The notes under the pieces are model-generated. The model had not been told where the DNA came from, made no database searches, and saw only the letters and a list, made by a program, of their open reading frames with translations. A stretch of 32,304 nt of DNA from Duncaniella sp. (GTDB lineage Bacteria > Bacteroidota > Bacteroidia > Bacteroidales > Muribaculaceae), in assembly GCA_029056055.1 (NCBI GenBank), contig JAIDCC010000114.1, positions 1 to 32,304 on the forward strand, in the 5' to 3' direction. A program made the position numbers and the translations under genes. The first letter of the stretch is position 1, and the number at the start of each line of letters is the position of its first letter. This document shows, in pieces, positions 1 to 7,459 of this stretch.

Positions 1-20
1 TACCAGGCATAACAACCACC

Positions 21-108
21 AGTCAACCTCCTTCAGGAATAACAGCTAACGAGTCAACTTCTGGCAGGAATAAAACCCTCCGACAGTCAACCTTTTTCAG
101 GCAACGAC
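21..108. repeat. Imperfect tandem repeat, period about 31-33 bp
   Basis: Three adjacent units begin with AGTCAAC at 21, 52 and 85. Each continues with a CAGGAATAA-like segment (31-42, 65-73, and the diverged CAGGCAACG at 98-106). A partial unit may precede them at 1-20. A related piece, TTTTTCAGGAATAA, recurs at 632-645. The units are too diverged and too short for CRISPR, and nothing indicates a function. Confidence 0.5.
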
Positions 109-109
109 A

Positions 110-265
110 ATCTCTTGATAAATGAGAAATTGAGAAATCCTCGTGTCCGCCTCCGCCTCCATGTAGGTAGCTTCGCCCCGAATGGCTCCCCTATACACCG
201 AGGCGTCAGCCGACCCCCCTCCGCCTCAGGGAATTTGTCGAGCGATTGCTTCTCATTTCTCATCT
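110..265. repeat. Left copy of window-end direct repeat
   Basis: This segment matches 32149-32304 in the same orientation. The core 177-228 is identical over 52 bp to 32216-32267, and the flanks are diverged. The core contains a GAGGCG...CGCCTC inverted pair. The copies lie about 32.04 kb apart with ordinary housekeeping genes between them, so a dispersed intergenic repeat is a better reading than the ends of one mobile element. Confidence 0.85.
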
Positions 266-329
266 CATCTCACTCTCGCCGGAGATGAGATGAGTATGAG
301 AAATGAGAAGTATGAGCAATCGTCAAATT
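232..329. repeat. Large inverted repeat (hairpin/cruciform)
   Basis: CTCATCTCATCTC (259-271) pairs perfectly with 282-294 across a 10-nt loop. Alternatively, a 15-nt arm (249-263) pairs with ATGAGAAATGAGAAG (296-310). Outer arms AATTTG plus CGATTGC (232-237, 243-249) pair with 316-329. The design, TTCTCA-rich arm, GC-rich loop, then TGAGAA-rich arm, matches the hairpins at 557-616, 21622-21665 and 27717-27780. Confidence 0.8.
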
Positions 330-452
330 CCTCATACTTCTTAAATTATTTATATATAGAGTGTATATAGGCGCAAGGCTATATAAATACCTCCCCTAAC
401 CTATATCCTATATATTATATATACGGAATATACGGGGGTCCCAGCGACACTG

Positions 453-460
453 CAAAGTTA
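453..460 (-). promoter_or_regulatory. Possible leftward Bacteroidetes -7 element
   Basis: On the minus strand this reads TAACTTTG, fitting the Bacteroidetes -7 consensus TAnnTTTG. No TTTG -33 box is seen at the usual distance. It points left into the AT-rich tract and the large hairpin, where no gene is recognised. It could serve a gene beyond the window edge, an unannotated RNA, or nothing. Confidence 0.3.
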
Positions 461-526
461 CGACATTATCGAGGTGTGTATAGTGCGATAAGCACGGAAT
501 TGCACACCAGGCTATTGCTTTTATCA

Positions 527-563
527 ATTTCTTTGCCGAGCAAAGCGGCAAGCCGATTTCTCA
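527..563. repeat. 37-bp dispersed palindromic repeat, copy 1
   Basis: This 37-bp segment matches 25867-25903 with one mismatch (C for A at 537). It contains CTTTGC-CGA-GCAAAG, a 6-bp stem with a 3-nt loop, plus an alternative GCCG/CGGC pairing. Both copies sit inside TTCTCA arrays. Confidence 0.75.
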
Positions 564-616
564 AATTCTCACTTCTCACGACCCCCTGTGATGTGATAAA
601 TGAGAAAAGTGAGAAA
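557..616. repeat. TTCTCA/TGAGAA hairpin
   Basis: The left arm 557-578 is rich in TTCTCA and the right arm 594-616 is rich in TGAGAA. They are imperfectly complementary around a GC-rich loop. This is one of two similar hairpins between the repeat region and the 3' end of the SDR gene. Confidence 0.6.
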
Positions 617-653
617 TGATATGGGACAACGTTTTTCAGGAATAAGGCAGCGT

Positions 654-705
654 TTTCTCAAATTCTCACTTCTCAAACATAGGGCGTATCATGATAAATG
701 AGAAA
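654..705. repeat. TTCTCA/TGAGAA hairpin, second copy
   Basis: The left arm 654-675 closely repeats the left arm at 557-578, and the right arm 691-705 ends in ATGAGAAA. It lies 21 bases from the stop codon of the leftward SDR gene, so it would be in that transcript's 3' region. Confidence 0.55.
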
Positions 706-726
706 CCTCAATCGGTGGGAGCGCCG

Positions 727-1470
727 TTATTTTTCGCGGGAGGTTTGATAGGGGATGTGGGGCCAGAGGCGGCGGGGGAGGCGGCGCCATAGGGCACAGA
801 GCAGACGCCAACGGAGGTCGATGAAGGTGAGGCGGCGGCGACGGATGAGGGCGCGGACGGTCTCGGCCACTACTTTGTCAACCGACATCGACATGGGATA
901 GCTGCGGGTGGGGTCGATGAGCGGTGTGCGGGTCCAGCCGGGACGGATGTCGCAGAAGTCGATGGGGAGGCCGTGGCTGACGGCGAGTTGTTCGAGGGCG
1001 TCGAGATAGGTGGTCTGATAGCGTTTCGAGGCCGAGTAGGCGGGCATTTCGCCAATGCCGCGGGTAGAGGCCACGGATGTAATGGCTGCGAGGAGACCGC
1101 GCTCGCCGCGTGTCGAGAAGTAGCGGAAAGCGGTGTCGACGAGGGCTGTGAAGCCGGTGACGTTGGTGCGTGCTATGGCCGTTTCGTGAGCCACGTTGAG
1201 GGCGGGGTTTGCGTAGTAGATGCCCGAGGCGTGGAGGTAGATGTCCATTCCGCCGAGGTCGGAGATGAGGGCGAGCAGAGCGAGGGGAGCTTCGGGCGAT
1301 GTGACGTCAATCTGCCGGGCCACGACGTTGTCGGGAAACTCGCGGGCGAGAGCTTCGAGCGCCTCGCGGTTGCGTCCGGCCACACCTACGCGCCAGCCTG
1401 CGCGTGCATAGACGCGTGCCACCCCGAGACCTATTCCCGAAGTGGCACCCATGATGACGATGTGTTTCAT
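727..1470 (-). CDS. SDR-family NAD(P)-dependent oxidoreductase
   Basis: This is a 247-residue classical short-chain dehydrogenase/reductase, a Rossmann-fold enzyme that oxidises or reduces an alcohol/carbonyl with NAD(P). The glycine-rich cofactor motif GATSGIG spans residues 8-14. The catalytic set is N103, S132, Y145 and K149 (YSASK). The basic, tryptophan-rich C-terminal tail (about 210-247) is longer than in minimal SDRs and could associate with membrane. Its ATG overlaps the stop of the upstream 5-formyl-THF cyclo-ligase gene by 4 bp (ATGA), implying translational coupling. The substrate cannot be inferred from sequence. Confidence 0.93.
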   Translation of the reverse strand: MKHIVIMGATSGIGLGVARVYARAGWRVGVAGRNREALEALAREFPDNVVARQIDVTSPEAPLALLALISDLGGMDIYLHASGIYYANPALNVAHETAIARTNVTGFTALVDTAFRYFSTRGERGLLAAITSVASTRGIGEMPAYSASKRYQTTYLDALEQLAVSHGLPIDFCDIRPGWTRTPLIDPTRSYPMSMSVDKVVAETVRALIRRRRLTFIDLRWRLLCALWRRLPRRLWPHIPYQTSREK

Positions 1471-2027
1471 TTTCGGCGGCGCACTATGATGTGGCGGCTT
1501 TCGGTGATTACGATGTCGACAGGCACGTCGTGTTCATCGGTTTCGATGTCGTCGCCGTCGACAAACTGGAAGTCGTAGGCCACGCCCACCTTGAGGGCTT
1601 TCGACGAGGCGAGCAGACGGTCGTAGTAGCCTTTGCCGCGCCCCACGCGGGACCCGCGGGAGTCGTAGGCCACGGCGGGGACGATAATCATTTCCATGTC
1701 GTCGATAGAGGCGGTGTCGTTGCCCGTGGGTTCTTCGATGTGGAACGAGCCGAGTTGCAGCCGCTGCTCCTCGTAGGGGAGGATTTCGAGGTTGACTCCG
1801 TTGACGCGGGGCAGGTAGAAATGCTTGCGCGAACTCCACTTTGACAGAAACGAGCGTGTGGAGAGTTCGTCGGGCAGGGAGTGATACATGAGGATGCGGT
1901 CGGCGAGCATGAAAGCGGCCGTGCGTTCGAGAGCGGCAAAGACGCGGTCGGCGGCGTCGAAACGCTCTTGGTCGGTGAGGAGGGTCTTGCGGGCTTTGAC
2001 CCTACGGCGTATTTCTTCTTTTTTCAC
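1467..2027 (-). CDS. 5-formyltetrahydrofolate cyclo-ligase
   Basis: This is a 186-residue member of the 5-formyl-THF cyclo-ligase (MTHFS/YgfA) family. The enzyme uses ATP to convert 5-formyl-THF to 5,10-methenyl-THF in the cytoplasm, returning a storage folate to one-carbon metabolism. The family signature RVGRGKGYYD is at residues 127-136, preceded by IVPAVAYD (115-122) and followed by EHDVPVD (165-171). The basic N-terminus and total length are normal for the family. It lies 32 bp downstream of the S41 protease gene and is coupled by a 4-bp overlap to the SDR gene, so the three probably share a transcript. Confidence 0.95.
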   Translation of the reverse strand: MKKEEIRRRVKARKTLLTDQERFDAADRVFAALERTAAFMLADRILMYHSLPDELSTRSFLSKWSSRKHFYLPRVNGVNLEILPYEEQRLQLGSFHIEEPTGNDTASIDDMEMIIVPAVAYDSRGSRVGRGKGYYDRLLASSKALKVGVAYDFQFVDGDDIETDEHDVPVDIVITESRHIIVRRRK

Positions 2028-2059
2028 GGAGAGAGATGATTGAGAAGTTGGGGGATGGG

Positions 2060-3700
2060 TTATTCGAGAATTGTTTCGGTGACGGGAGCGGAAGCTTTGC
2101 CGTCGGAGATGGCGCGGATAGCGGCCTGTACGGTGGGGTCGGTGAGATTGTCGACGACGTAGTAGCCTTCGACACCGAATACGTCGCGCGCTATGAGGGC
2201 CTTCAGGCTGTTAACAAGCCTCTGGCGGTATTTGTTCACGTTGTAGGCCTTGGTGATGGCCACGCCGTTGGCGCGGGCAAAGGTCTGAAATTCTGCCGCG
2301 AGTGTCCATTCCGAGGGGAGCATGTCGAGGAGTTGCGACACATCCTCGGCCTTTTCGAGCTCGGCGCGGTGGGCGTCGACATATTTGAAGGCGAATTTCT
2401 GAAGCAATCCGGCATTGAGGGCGCGCAGATAGTCGGAAGAGATGTCGGCCGTGTCGCTCGCCACGAAGATGTCGGGCATGATGCCTCCGCCGCCGTAGAC
2501 GGTGCGTCCCGAAAGGGTGTGAAAGATGTTTTCGGTGTTGAGTTTGATGGAGTCGCGCGAGTATTGTTCGCCGCGCTCGAAGCGGGTGAGCAGGTCGCGG
2601 TCGTAGTCAACGCCCGGGGCGTAGGTTTTCTGGATGCAGCGTCCCGAGGGGGTGTAATAGCGGGCGATGGTGAGGCGCAGAGCGCTGCCGTCTTTCAGGG
2701 GGAGCTGGTTCTGGACGAGGCCCTTGCCAAACGAGCGGCGTCCGACGATGAGACCGCGGTCGTTGTCTTGAATGGCACCGGCGAAAATCTCGCTTGACGA
2801 AGCAGAGAACTCATCGAGGAGCACCACGACGTCGGCCTCCTTGAAAGTGCCGCGTCCGTCGGCGCGTGTGGGGCCGCGGTCGGGAGTGTTCTTGCCCTTC
2901 ATCGACACGATGGGCATGCCTTGACCGAGAAACTCGTTGACCATCATTTCGGCCACTTCCATGTAGCCACCACCATTGCTGCGCAGGTCGATGATGAAAG
3001 CGTCGGAGGCGTCATCTTCAATCAGTTCCATGAGCGAGGTGAGAAATTCCGAATAGGTCGACGCTCCGAATTTGTTGACTTTGATGTAGCCGATGCCGGG
3101 GGCGATGGGGTAGGCGGCATCGATAGACGTGACGGGGATGTCGCCGCGGGTGACGGTGAAGTGGAGCAGGTCGGGCGACGAAGAGCGGCGAATGCCGAGG
3201 TTGACTTTGGTGTCTTTGGGTCCGCGGAGCGTGGAGCGCACTTTGACATCGCTCCAGCCTTTGCCGGCCACGATGGAGTCGTCGATGGTGACGATGCGGT
3301 CGCCGGGGAGCATACCCACCTTTTCGGCGGGTCCGCCCGAGATGATTTCAACGACGTTGATGGTGTCGCCGATGAGATTGAACGAGATGCCTACGCCCGA
3401 GAAAGAGCCTTCGAGTTCTTCGTTGACTTCCTGAAGGTCGGCAGCGGGGATGTAGACCGAATGAGGGTCGAGTCCCGCCATGAGTTTGGGCAGCGAGGCT
3501 TCGAGCAGGGAGTCGGTGTTGATGTCGTCGACGTAGTTTTTGTCGATGAGCGAAATGATTTCGTCGAGCTTGCCGCGCGACTTACCTTCGCCGCCCGCTC
3601 CGAAGAAATATTTGCCGGTGAAGATGCCTGCGACGAGAGCCACAGCGAGAGCCAAGGGCATCCATACGGAAGCACTCCTGAAAGAAGAGCCTTGTTTCAT
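2060..3700 (-). CDS. S41-family C-terminal processing peptidase (CtpA-like)
   Basis: This is a 546-residue serine protease of the tail-specific protease family, anchored in the inner membrane and acting in the periplasm. A single N-terminal membrane segment spans about 12-33. A PDZ domain (about 98-185) includes SGGPAEKVGMLPGD (121-134). The S41 core carries the DLRSNGGG motif (238-245), the likely nucleophile S301 in SASSSEIF, and the general base K326 in SFGKG, at the usual 25-residue spacing. A C-terminal region of about 150 residues follows, as in other Bacteroidetes homologues. No TAnnTTTG box lies directly upstream, so it may be read through from the dCMP deaminase gene across a repeat tract. 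Confidence 0.96.
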   Translation of the reverse strand: MKQGSSFRSASVWMPLALAVALVAGIFTGKYFFGAGGEGKSRGKLDEIISLIDKNYVDDINTDSLLEASLPKLMAGLDPHSVYIPAADLQEVNEELEGSFSGVGISFNLIGDTINVVEIISGGPAEKVGMLPGDRIVTIDDSIVAGKGWSDVKVRSTLRGPKDTKVNLGIRRSSSPDLLHFTVTRGDIPVTSIDAAYPIAPGIGYIKVNKFGASTYSEFLTSLMELIEDDASDAFIIDLRSNGGGYMEVAEMMVNEFLGQGMPIVSMKGKNTPDRGPTRADGRGTFKEADVVVLLDEFSASSSEIFAGAIQDNDRGLIVGRRSFGKGLVQNQLPLKDGSALRLTIARYYTPSGRCIQKTYAPGVDYDRDLLTRFERGEQYSRDSIKLNTENIFHTLSGRTVYGGGGIMPDIFVASDTADISSDYLRALNAGLLQKFAFKYVDAHRAELEKAEDVSQLLDMLPSEWTLAAEFQTFARANGVAITKAYNVNKYRQRLVNSLKALIARDVFGVEGYYVVDNLTDPTVQAAIRAISDGKASAPVTETILE

Positions 3701-3728
3701 GTCGAGTAGTAAAAGAGGATGGGTGTGT

Positions 3729-3834
3729 GATTGAGAATTTGAGAAGAGGGGAAATTATTGTTTTGACCAGATTGTCATTTTGTCATTTTGTCATTTTGTC
3801 GATTTGACATTTTGACATCGTGACATTTTGACAA
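3729..3834. repeat. TGTCA/TGACA array between dCMP deaminase and S41 genes
   Basis: Nine-base units (TCATTTTGT repeated) and related TTTGACA units fill the gap between the stop of the dCMP deaminase gene and the S41 start, with TTGAGAA units at the S41 side. In the sense of the leftward genes the order is TGTCA, TGACA, then TTCTCA. No promoter consensus is seen in this gap. Confidence 0.8.
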
Positions 3835-4284
3835 TCAGATAGTTGCGGAGGGCGTGGCGCAGTCGATGTGGCACACCTCCACGCCTGCCCGGCGCAGGAG
3901 GTCGATGCCGTCGGTGATGCGGTAGAGTTCGTCGAACACCACCCGTCGGATGCCGGCCTGAATGATGAGCTTGGCGCAGTCGAGACAGGGCGAGGCTGTG
4001 ACGTAGAGGGTCGCACCTTCGCTCGAAGAGTTTGAGCGCGCCACTTTTGTTATGGCGTTGGCTTCGGCGTGGAGCACATACGATTTAGTGGTGCCGTGCT
4101 CGTCTTCGCAGATGTTTTCAAAGCCGGCAGGAGTGCCGTTGTAGCCGTCGGAAATAATCGTGCGGTCGCGCACCATCAGCGCCCCCACCTGACGGCGGCG
4201 GCAATAACTGTTTTCAGCCCAGATGCGGGCCATACGAAGGTATCGGCGGTCGATGACGTCTTGTTTTTCAGCTTGCGAATTCAT
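3835..4284 (-). CDS. Deoxycytidylate (dCMP) deaminase family protein
   Basis: This 149-residue zinc-dependent deaminase of the ComEB/dCMP deaminase family would convert dCMP to dUMP and so supply thymidylate synthesis. The zinc site is visible as H72-A-E74 in LHAEANAI, with E74 as proton shuttle, and C100/C103 in SPCLDC. The N-terminal segment RMARIWAENSYCRRRQVGA and the GYNGTPAGFEN loop (48-57) are typical of the family. A TACCTTTG element lies upstream on the same strand (4316-4323). Its stop codon directly abuts the repeat tract. Another cytidine-type deaminase activity cannot be fully excluded. Confidence 0.92.
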   Translation of the reverse strand: MNSQAEKQDVIDRRYLRMARIWAENSYCRRRQVGALMVRDRTIISDGYNGTPAGFENICEDEHGTTKSYVLHAEANAITKVARSNSSSEGATLYVTASPCLDCAKLIIQAGIRRVVFDELYRITDGIDLLRRAGVEVCHIDCATPSATI

Positions 4285-4315
4285 ACGTTGCTGAAGAGAG
4301 ATAGGTTTGCGGGTG

Positions 4316-4323
4316 CAAAGGTA
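4316..4323 (-). promoter_or_regulatory. Putative -7 element of dCMP deaminase transcript
   Basis: The minus strand reads TACCTTTG, matching TAnnTTTG, about 32 bases upstream of the dCMP deaminase ATG. No clear TTTG -33 box is present. It may drive the deaminase, S41, cyclo-ligase and SDR genes together. Confidence 0.45.
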
Positions 4324-4393
4324 GTGAAAATTTTTCGAATTTCGTGTGTTGTCGGGGAGGGAATTTTTGAAAGCGGTGGTCGTTTTTGGGCGA

Positions 4394-4491
4394 TTTCGTC
4401 ATTTTGACGTTTTGTCATTTTGACGTTTCGTCATTTTGACATTTTGACAATTTGACAATTTGAGAAATTGAGAAATGAGAAATTGAGAAAA
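4394..4491. repeat. TGTCA/TGACA and TTGAGAA array after radC
   Basis: Alternating TCATTTTGACG and TTTGACA units are followed by tandem TTGAGAAA units, ending 15 bases from the radC stop. In the sense of radC the order is TTCTCA, TGTCA, TGACA. The remainder of this 221-bp gap (4285-4393) holds the dCMP deaminase promoter element and nothing else recognised. Confidence 0.8.
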
Positions 4492-4505
4492 TCAGAAGCC
4501 GTTTG

Positions 4506-5186
4506 TCACAGGCGGCCTTCGTCGGCGTAGGAGAAGTGAGAGCGGGCGGTGACGATGACGTGGTCGAGCACACGTATGCCCATGATGTTGCCGGCGTCGG
4601 CTATGCGTCGGGTGAGCGAGTCGTCGGGTCCCGAGGGTTGAGGGTTGCCAGAGGGATGGTTGTGGCAGAGGATGATGCTTTCGGCGAGCGACTCGATGGC
4701 GTGTTTGAGAATGATTTTCGTGTCGACCACCGTTGCGGCGGTTCCACCCGACGAGATGCGGACGGTGCGGGTGACGCGGTTGGCTCGCGAGAGCAGGAGT
4801 ATCCAAAATTCTTCGTGAGGAATGTGGCCGATTTTGGGACGCATCATCCCGACGATGTCGTGAGAGGAACGTATCTGCGGGTCGGGGTCGGGCTGACGCA
4901 TGGCGTTGCGGCGTCCGAGCTCGAAGGCGGCGCTCAGGGCGATGGCTTTCGCTACGCCGACACCTTTGTATTTCTTCATCATCTCGCGGGGAGTCTGACG
5001 GGCGAGCTGGTCGAGACGGTGGTCGCAGTCGCGGAGCACCCCTTGCGACATTTCTATGACCGACATTCCGGGCAAACCTCCGCCGAAAATTATGGCGAGG
5101 AGTTCGGCGTCGGTGAGGGTTTCGATGCCGTTGTTGAGGGCTTTCTCGCGGGGCTTGTCGTCGGGGTTGAGGTCGTTGATTTTCAT
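4506..5186 (-). CDS. radC: RadC family JAMM/MPN protein
   Basis: This 226-residue protein has the full RadC architecture. The N-terminal helical region contains a helix-hairpin-helix segment (KYKGVGVAKA, 72-81), followed by the MPN/JAMM metalloprotein domain. The zinc motif H175-N-H177 with PSG and D188 is intact. Despite the name, RadC is not securely established as a DNA repair protein, and the family's biochemical role is unresolved. It lies 18 bp downstream of the glycosyltransferase gene in the same orientation. The length is standard. Confidence 0.95.
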   Translation of the reverse strand: MKINDLNPDDKPREKALNNGIETLTDAELLAIIFGGGLPGMSVIEMSQGVLRDCDHRLDQLARQTPREMMKKYKGVGVAKAIALSAAFELGRRNAMRQPDPDPQIRSSHDIVGMMRPKIGHIPHEEFWILLLSRANRVTRTVRISSGGTAATVVDTKIILKHAIESLAESIILCHNHPSGNPQPSGPDDSLTRRIADAGNIMGIRVLDHVIVTARSHFSYADEGRL

Positions 5187-5204
5187 CGCTTTGGCTGAGA
5201 AGAA

Positions 5205-6209
5205 TTATTTTCCGGCACGCATGCGGCGCTCTGCTTCGAGATTGCGTCCGTGGCCGAGCAGGATGCTCCACACCCATGCGCGGATGAAGCCTGTGCCATA
5301 GCCGCAGATTTGAATGACCGAGGCGGGCAGTGCGAGGAGAGCCACACGGAGCGAGCGGGTTGTCACGAGGGCGCTGACGAAGAGAGCCGCGAGGTAGAGG
5401 CCTATGGGAAGCAGCCACCATGGGCTGACGAATATGCCGAGAAGCAGGAGGGTGAGGCCTATGACGACGGCCAGAGCCGGCAGGGCGTGGACGAGTTTCA
5501 GGCTGCCGGGGTAGAGCAGATGAAGCGAGATGCGCGACATGCCGAAGACGTAGACCTGACGGAAGAATTTGCGCAGCGAGAGACGGCGTTTGTGATAGAC
5601 GGGAAGCTCGGGGTAGAGCCCCACGGAGAAGCCGGCGTTGCGGATGCGCGTAGACATGTCGATGTCTTCCGAAAACATTTCCTTGAAGCCTCCGACACGG
5701 GAGTAGACCTCGCGTGAGAAACCCATGTTGAACGTGCGGGGCACGAAACGCTCCATGCTGCGGGCGCGCCCGCGGATGCCTCCGGTGGTGAGCATCGAGG
5801 TCATGGCGAAGCTGATGGCTTTCTGAAGGGGCGAGAAGTCGGGGTGGGCCGCGTCGGGGCCTCCGAAGCAGTCGTAGGGATGAGCGTCGAGAAAGGCCGA
5901 GAGTTTGGCAATGTAGTCGGGGGGCAGGATGCAGTCGCTGTCGAAGAAGAGCAGGTAGGCACCGCGGGCTTGCTCCATGCCGACGTTGCGCGCTATCGAG
6001 CGACCTTTGTTTTCCTGGGCGAAGTAGCGCACGGGAAATTTGCCGGCGTAGGCTTCGACCACTTCACGGCAGGGCACGGTCGAGCCGTCTTCGACCACTA
6101 TCAGCTCGAAGTCTTTGAGGGTCTGTGCGTCGAGTCCGGCCATGAGGTCGGCCATCTCGCCGGGGCGGTTGTAGACCGGGATGATAATTGAGAAACGCGG
6201 CGAAGGCAT
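5205..6209 (-). CDS. Glycosyltransferase family 2, membrane-associated
   Basis: This is a 334-residue GT2 enzyme that transfers a sugar from a nucleotide-sugar donor to an unknown acceptor. The GT-A fold begins with FSIIIPVYNRP (6-16). The metal-binding DSD is at 90-92, and an ED-containing motif, FSEDIDMSTR, is at 179-188. Three hydrophobic segments (about 241-261, 264-282 and 287-305) would anchor the C-terminus in the membrane with the catalytic domain in the cytoplasm. A cell-surface glycan role is likely but not provable. It precedes radC by 18 bp. No promoter consensus is seen in the repeat-filled gap upstream. Confidence 0.92.
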   Translation of the reverse strand: MPSPRFSIIIPVYNRPGEMADLMAGLDAQTLKDFELIVVEDGSTVPCREVVEAYAGKFPVRYFAQENKGRSIARNVGMEQARGAYLLFFDSDCILPPDYIAKLSAFLDAHPYDCFGGPDAAHPDFSPLQKAISFAMTSMLTTGGIRGRARSMERFVPRTFNMGFSREVYSRVGGFKEMFSEDIDMSTRIRNAGFSVGLYPELPVYHKRRLSLRKFFRQVYVFGMSRISLHLLYPGSLKLVHALPALAVVIGLTLLLLGIFVSPWWLLPIGLYLAALFVSALVTTRSLRVALLALPASVIQICGYGTGFIRAWVWSILLGHGRNLEAERRMRAGK

Positions 6210-6214
6210 GGGAA

Positions 6215-6321
6215 AGTGAGAATTGAGAAATGAGAAGGGTCAAGATGTCAAGATGTCAAATTGACAAAATGACATTTTGAGAAATTGACAATTTGAGAAT
6301 TGAGAAATGAGAAATCGAGAA
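6215..6321. repeat. Mixed TGTCA/TGACA and TGAGAA array after nspC
   Basis: The whole gap between the nspC stop and the glycosyltransferase start consists of TGAGAA, TGTCA and TGACA units separated by short AT-rich spacers. In the sense of nspC it begins with TTCTCA units. No TAnnTTTG element is visible on the minus strand here, so the downstream pair may depend on readthrough. Confidence 0.8.
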
Positions 6322-6325
6322 TGGC

Positions 6326-7459
6326 TCAGTCCATCCGGCTCTTGTAGTCGGCGTAGTCGTAGGCGCGGAGCAGGGTAGTGGTGCCGTCGGCTCGGGCGAG
6401 GAGTATGGCGGGATGCTGTATGCCGTTAAACATGGTGGTCTTCACCGTAGTGTAGTGGTTCATGTCTTCGAGGGTCAGGCGGTCGCCTTCGCGCAGTTCG
6501 CGGGGGAAGCTCCAGAAACCTACATAGTCGCCGCTGAGGCAAGAATTTCCTCCGAGGCGGTATTGCGGAAGACCTTCGGCCGGGGTGACGGCTTCGGTGA
6601 TGGCGGGTTGGTAGGGCATTTCGAGGCAGTCGGGCATGTGGCATGCAAACGAGGCGTCGATGATGGCCGTGCGGATGCCTTGATTGTCGACCACGTCGAG
6701 CACGGTGGTGATGAGGTCGCCCGTGCGCCAGGTCCATGCGCTGCCAGGTTCGAGCACCACCTGAAGGTGGGGATGACGTGCGCGGAAGTCGGTGAGAAGT
6801 TTGACGAGATGGTCGGTGTCATAGCCCTCGCGGGTCATCAGATGTCCGCCCCCCATGTTGACCCACTTGACGCGGTCGAGGTAGGCGCCGAACTGTTCTT
6901 CGAAAGCAGCGAGCACCTTTTCGAGGTCGTAGCTTGAGCTTTCACAAAGGGCGTGGAAGTGGAGTCCTTCGATGCCTTCGGGCCACCCCGCTTGAGCGAG
7001 TTGCTCGGCAGTGACGCCGAAGCGCGAGCCGGGTAGTGCGGGATTGTAGATTTCAGTGTCTATGACCGAACACTGGGGGTTGACTCTCAGGCCGGGCGAC
7101 ACGCCGGCTTCTATCACGGCGCGGCCATGCTTCTCATACTGCGACAGGGAGTTGAAGGTGAGATGCGTGGCGTAGCGGAGAAATTCGGGAAGTGTCTGCG
7201 GAGTGTAGACCGGGCAGTAGACGTGGGCTTCGCCACCCAGCTCCTCGGCCCCGAGCCGCAGCTCGTTGAGCGAACTGGCCGTGAAGTCGCGGTTGTATTC
7301 GCGAATTATCGGGAATGTGCGCCAGAGGGCATTGGCCTTGAAGGCCATGATGATTCTGACCCCGGCACGGCGCTCGACGTCGGTGATGAGACTGAGATTG
7401 CGGCGCAGGCGCTCTTCGTAGACAATATAATAAGGTGTGGGAAAGTCTTGCGGAGTCAT
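6326..7459 (-). CDS. nspC: Carboxynorspermidine/carboxyspermidine decarboxylase
   Basis: This 377-residue PLP enzyme of the alanine racemase-fold decarboxylase group removes CO2 from carboxy(nor)spermidine, the last step of the alternative spermidine/norspermidine pathway. The PLP lysine is K41 in MAFKAN. Further conserved segments are HFHALCE (167-173), GGGH (203-206), EPGSAW (237-242) and the active-site C307/D311 in NSCLSGDY. The partner carboxyspermidine dehydrogenase is not in the window. Its ATG overlaps the helicase stop by 4 bp. In gut Bacteroidetes this pathway generally makes spermidine; the product here is inferred from the family. Confidence 0.95.
   Translation of the reverse strand: MTPQDFPTPYYIVYEERLRRNLSLITDVERRAGVRIIMAFKANALWRTFPIIREYNRDFTASSLNELRLGAEELGGEAHVYCPVYTPQTLPEFLRYATHLTFNSLSQYEKHGRAVIEAGVSPGLRVNPQCSVIDTEIYNPALPGSRFGVTAEQLAQAGWPEGIEGLHFHALCESSSYDLEKVLAAFEEQFGAYLDRVKWVNMGGGHLMTREGYDTDHLVKLLTDFRARHPHLQVVLEPGSAWTWRTGDLITTVLDVVDNQGIRTAIIDASFACHMPDCLEMPYQPAITEAVTPAEGLPQYRLGGNSCLSGDYVGFWSFPRELREGDRLTLEDMNHYTTVKTTMFNGIQHPAILLARADGTTTLLRAYDYADYKSRMD

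Larger units (their letters stand above)
1..726. other. Gene-free, repeat-rich left end
   Basis: No convincing gene is visible in this 726-base stretch. It holds a short imperfect tandem repeat (about 21-108), the left copy of a repeat also present at the right window edge (about 110-270), a large inverted repeat (232-329), an AT-rich tract with many TATA steps (about 335-435), a possible leftward promoter element (453-460), a dispersed palindromic repeat (527-563) and two TTCTCA/TGAGAA hairpins (557-616 and 654-705) next to the 3' end of the SDR gene. A 62-codon open frame (182-370) lies inside the repeat and is not called as a gene. Confidence 0.8.

Noticed and set aside
182-370. 62-codon frame in the left repeat region as a gene
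   Set aside because: It lies inside a dispersed repeat and its second half is hairpin sequence. It is kept only as a low-interest finding because of the synonymous differences with the right copy.
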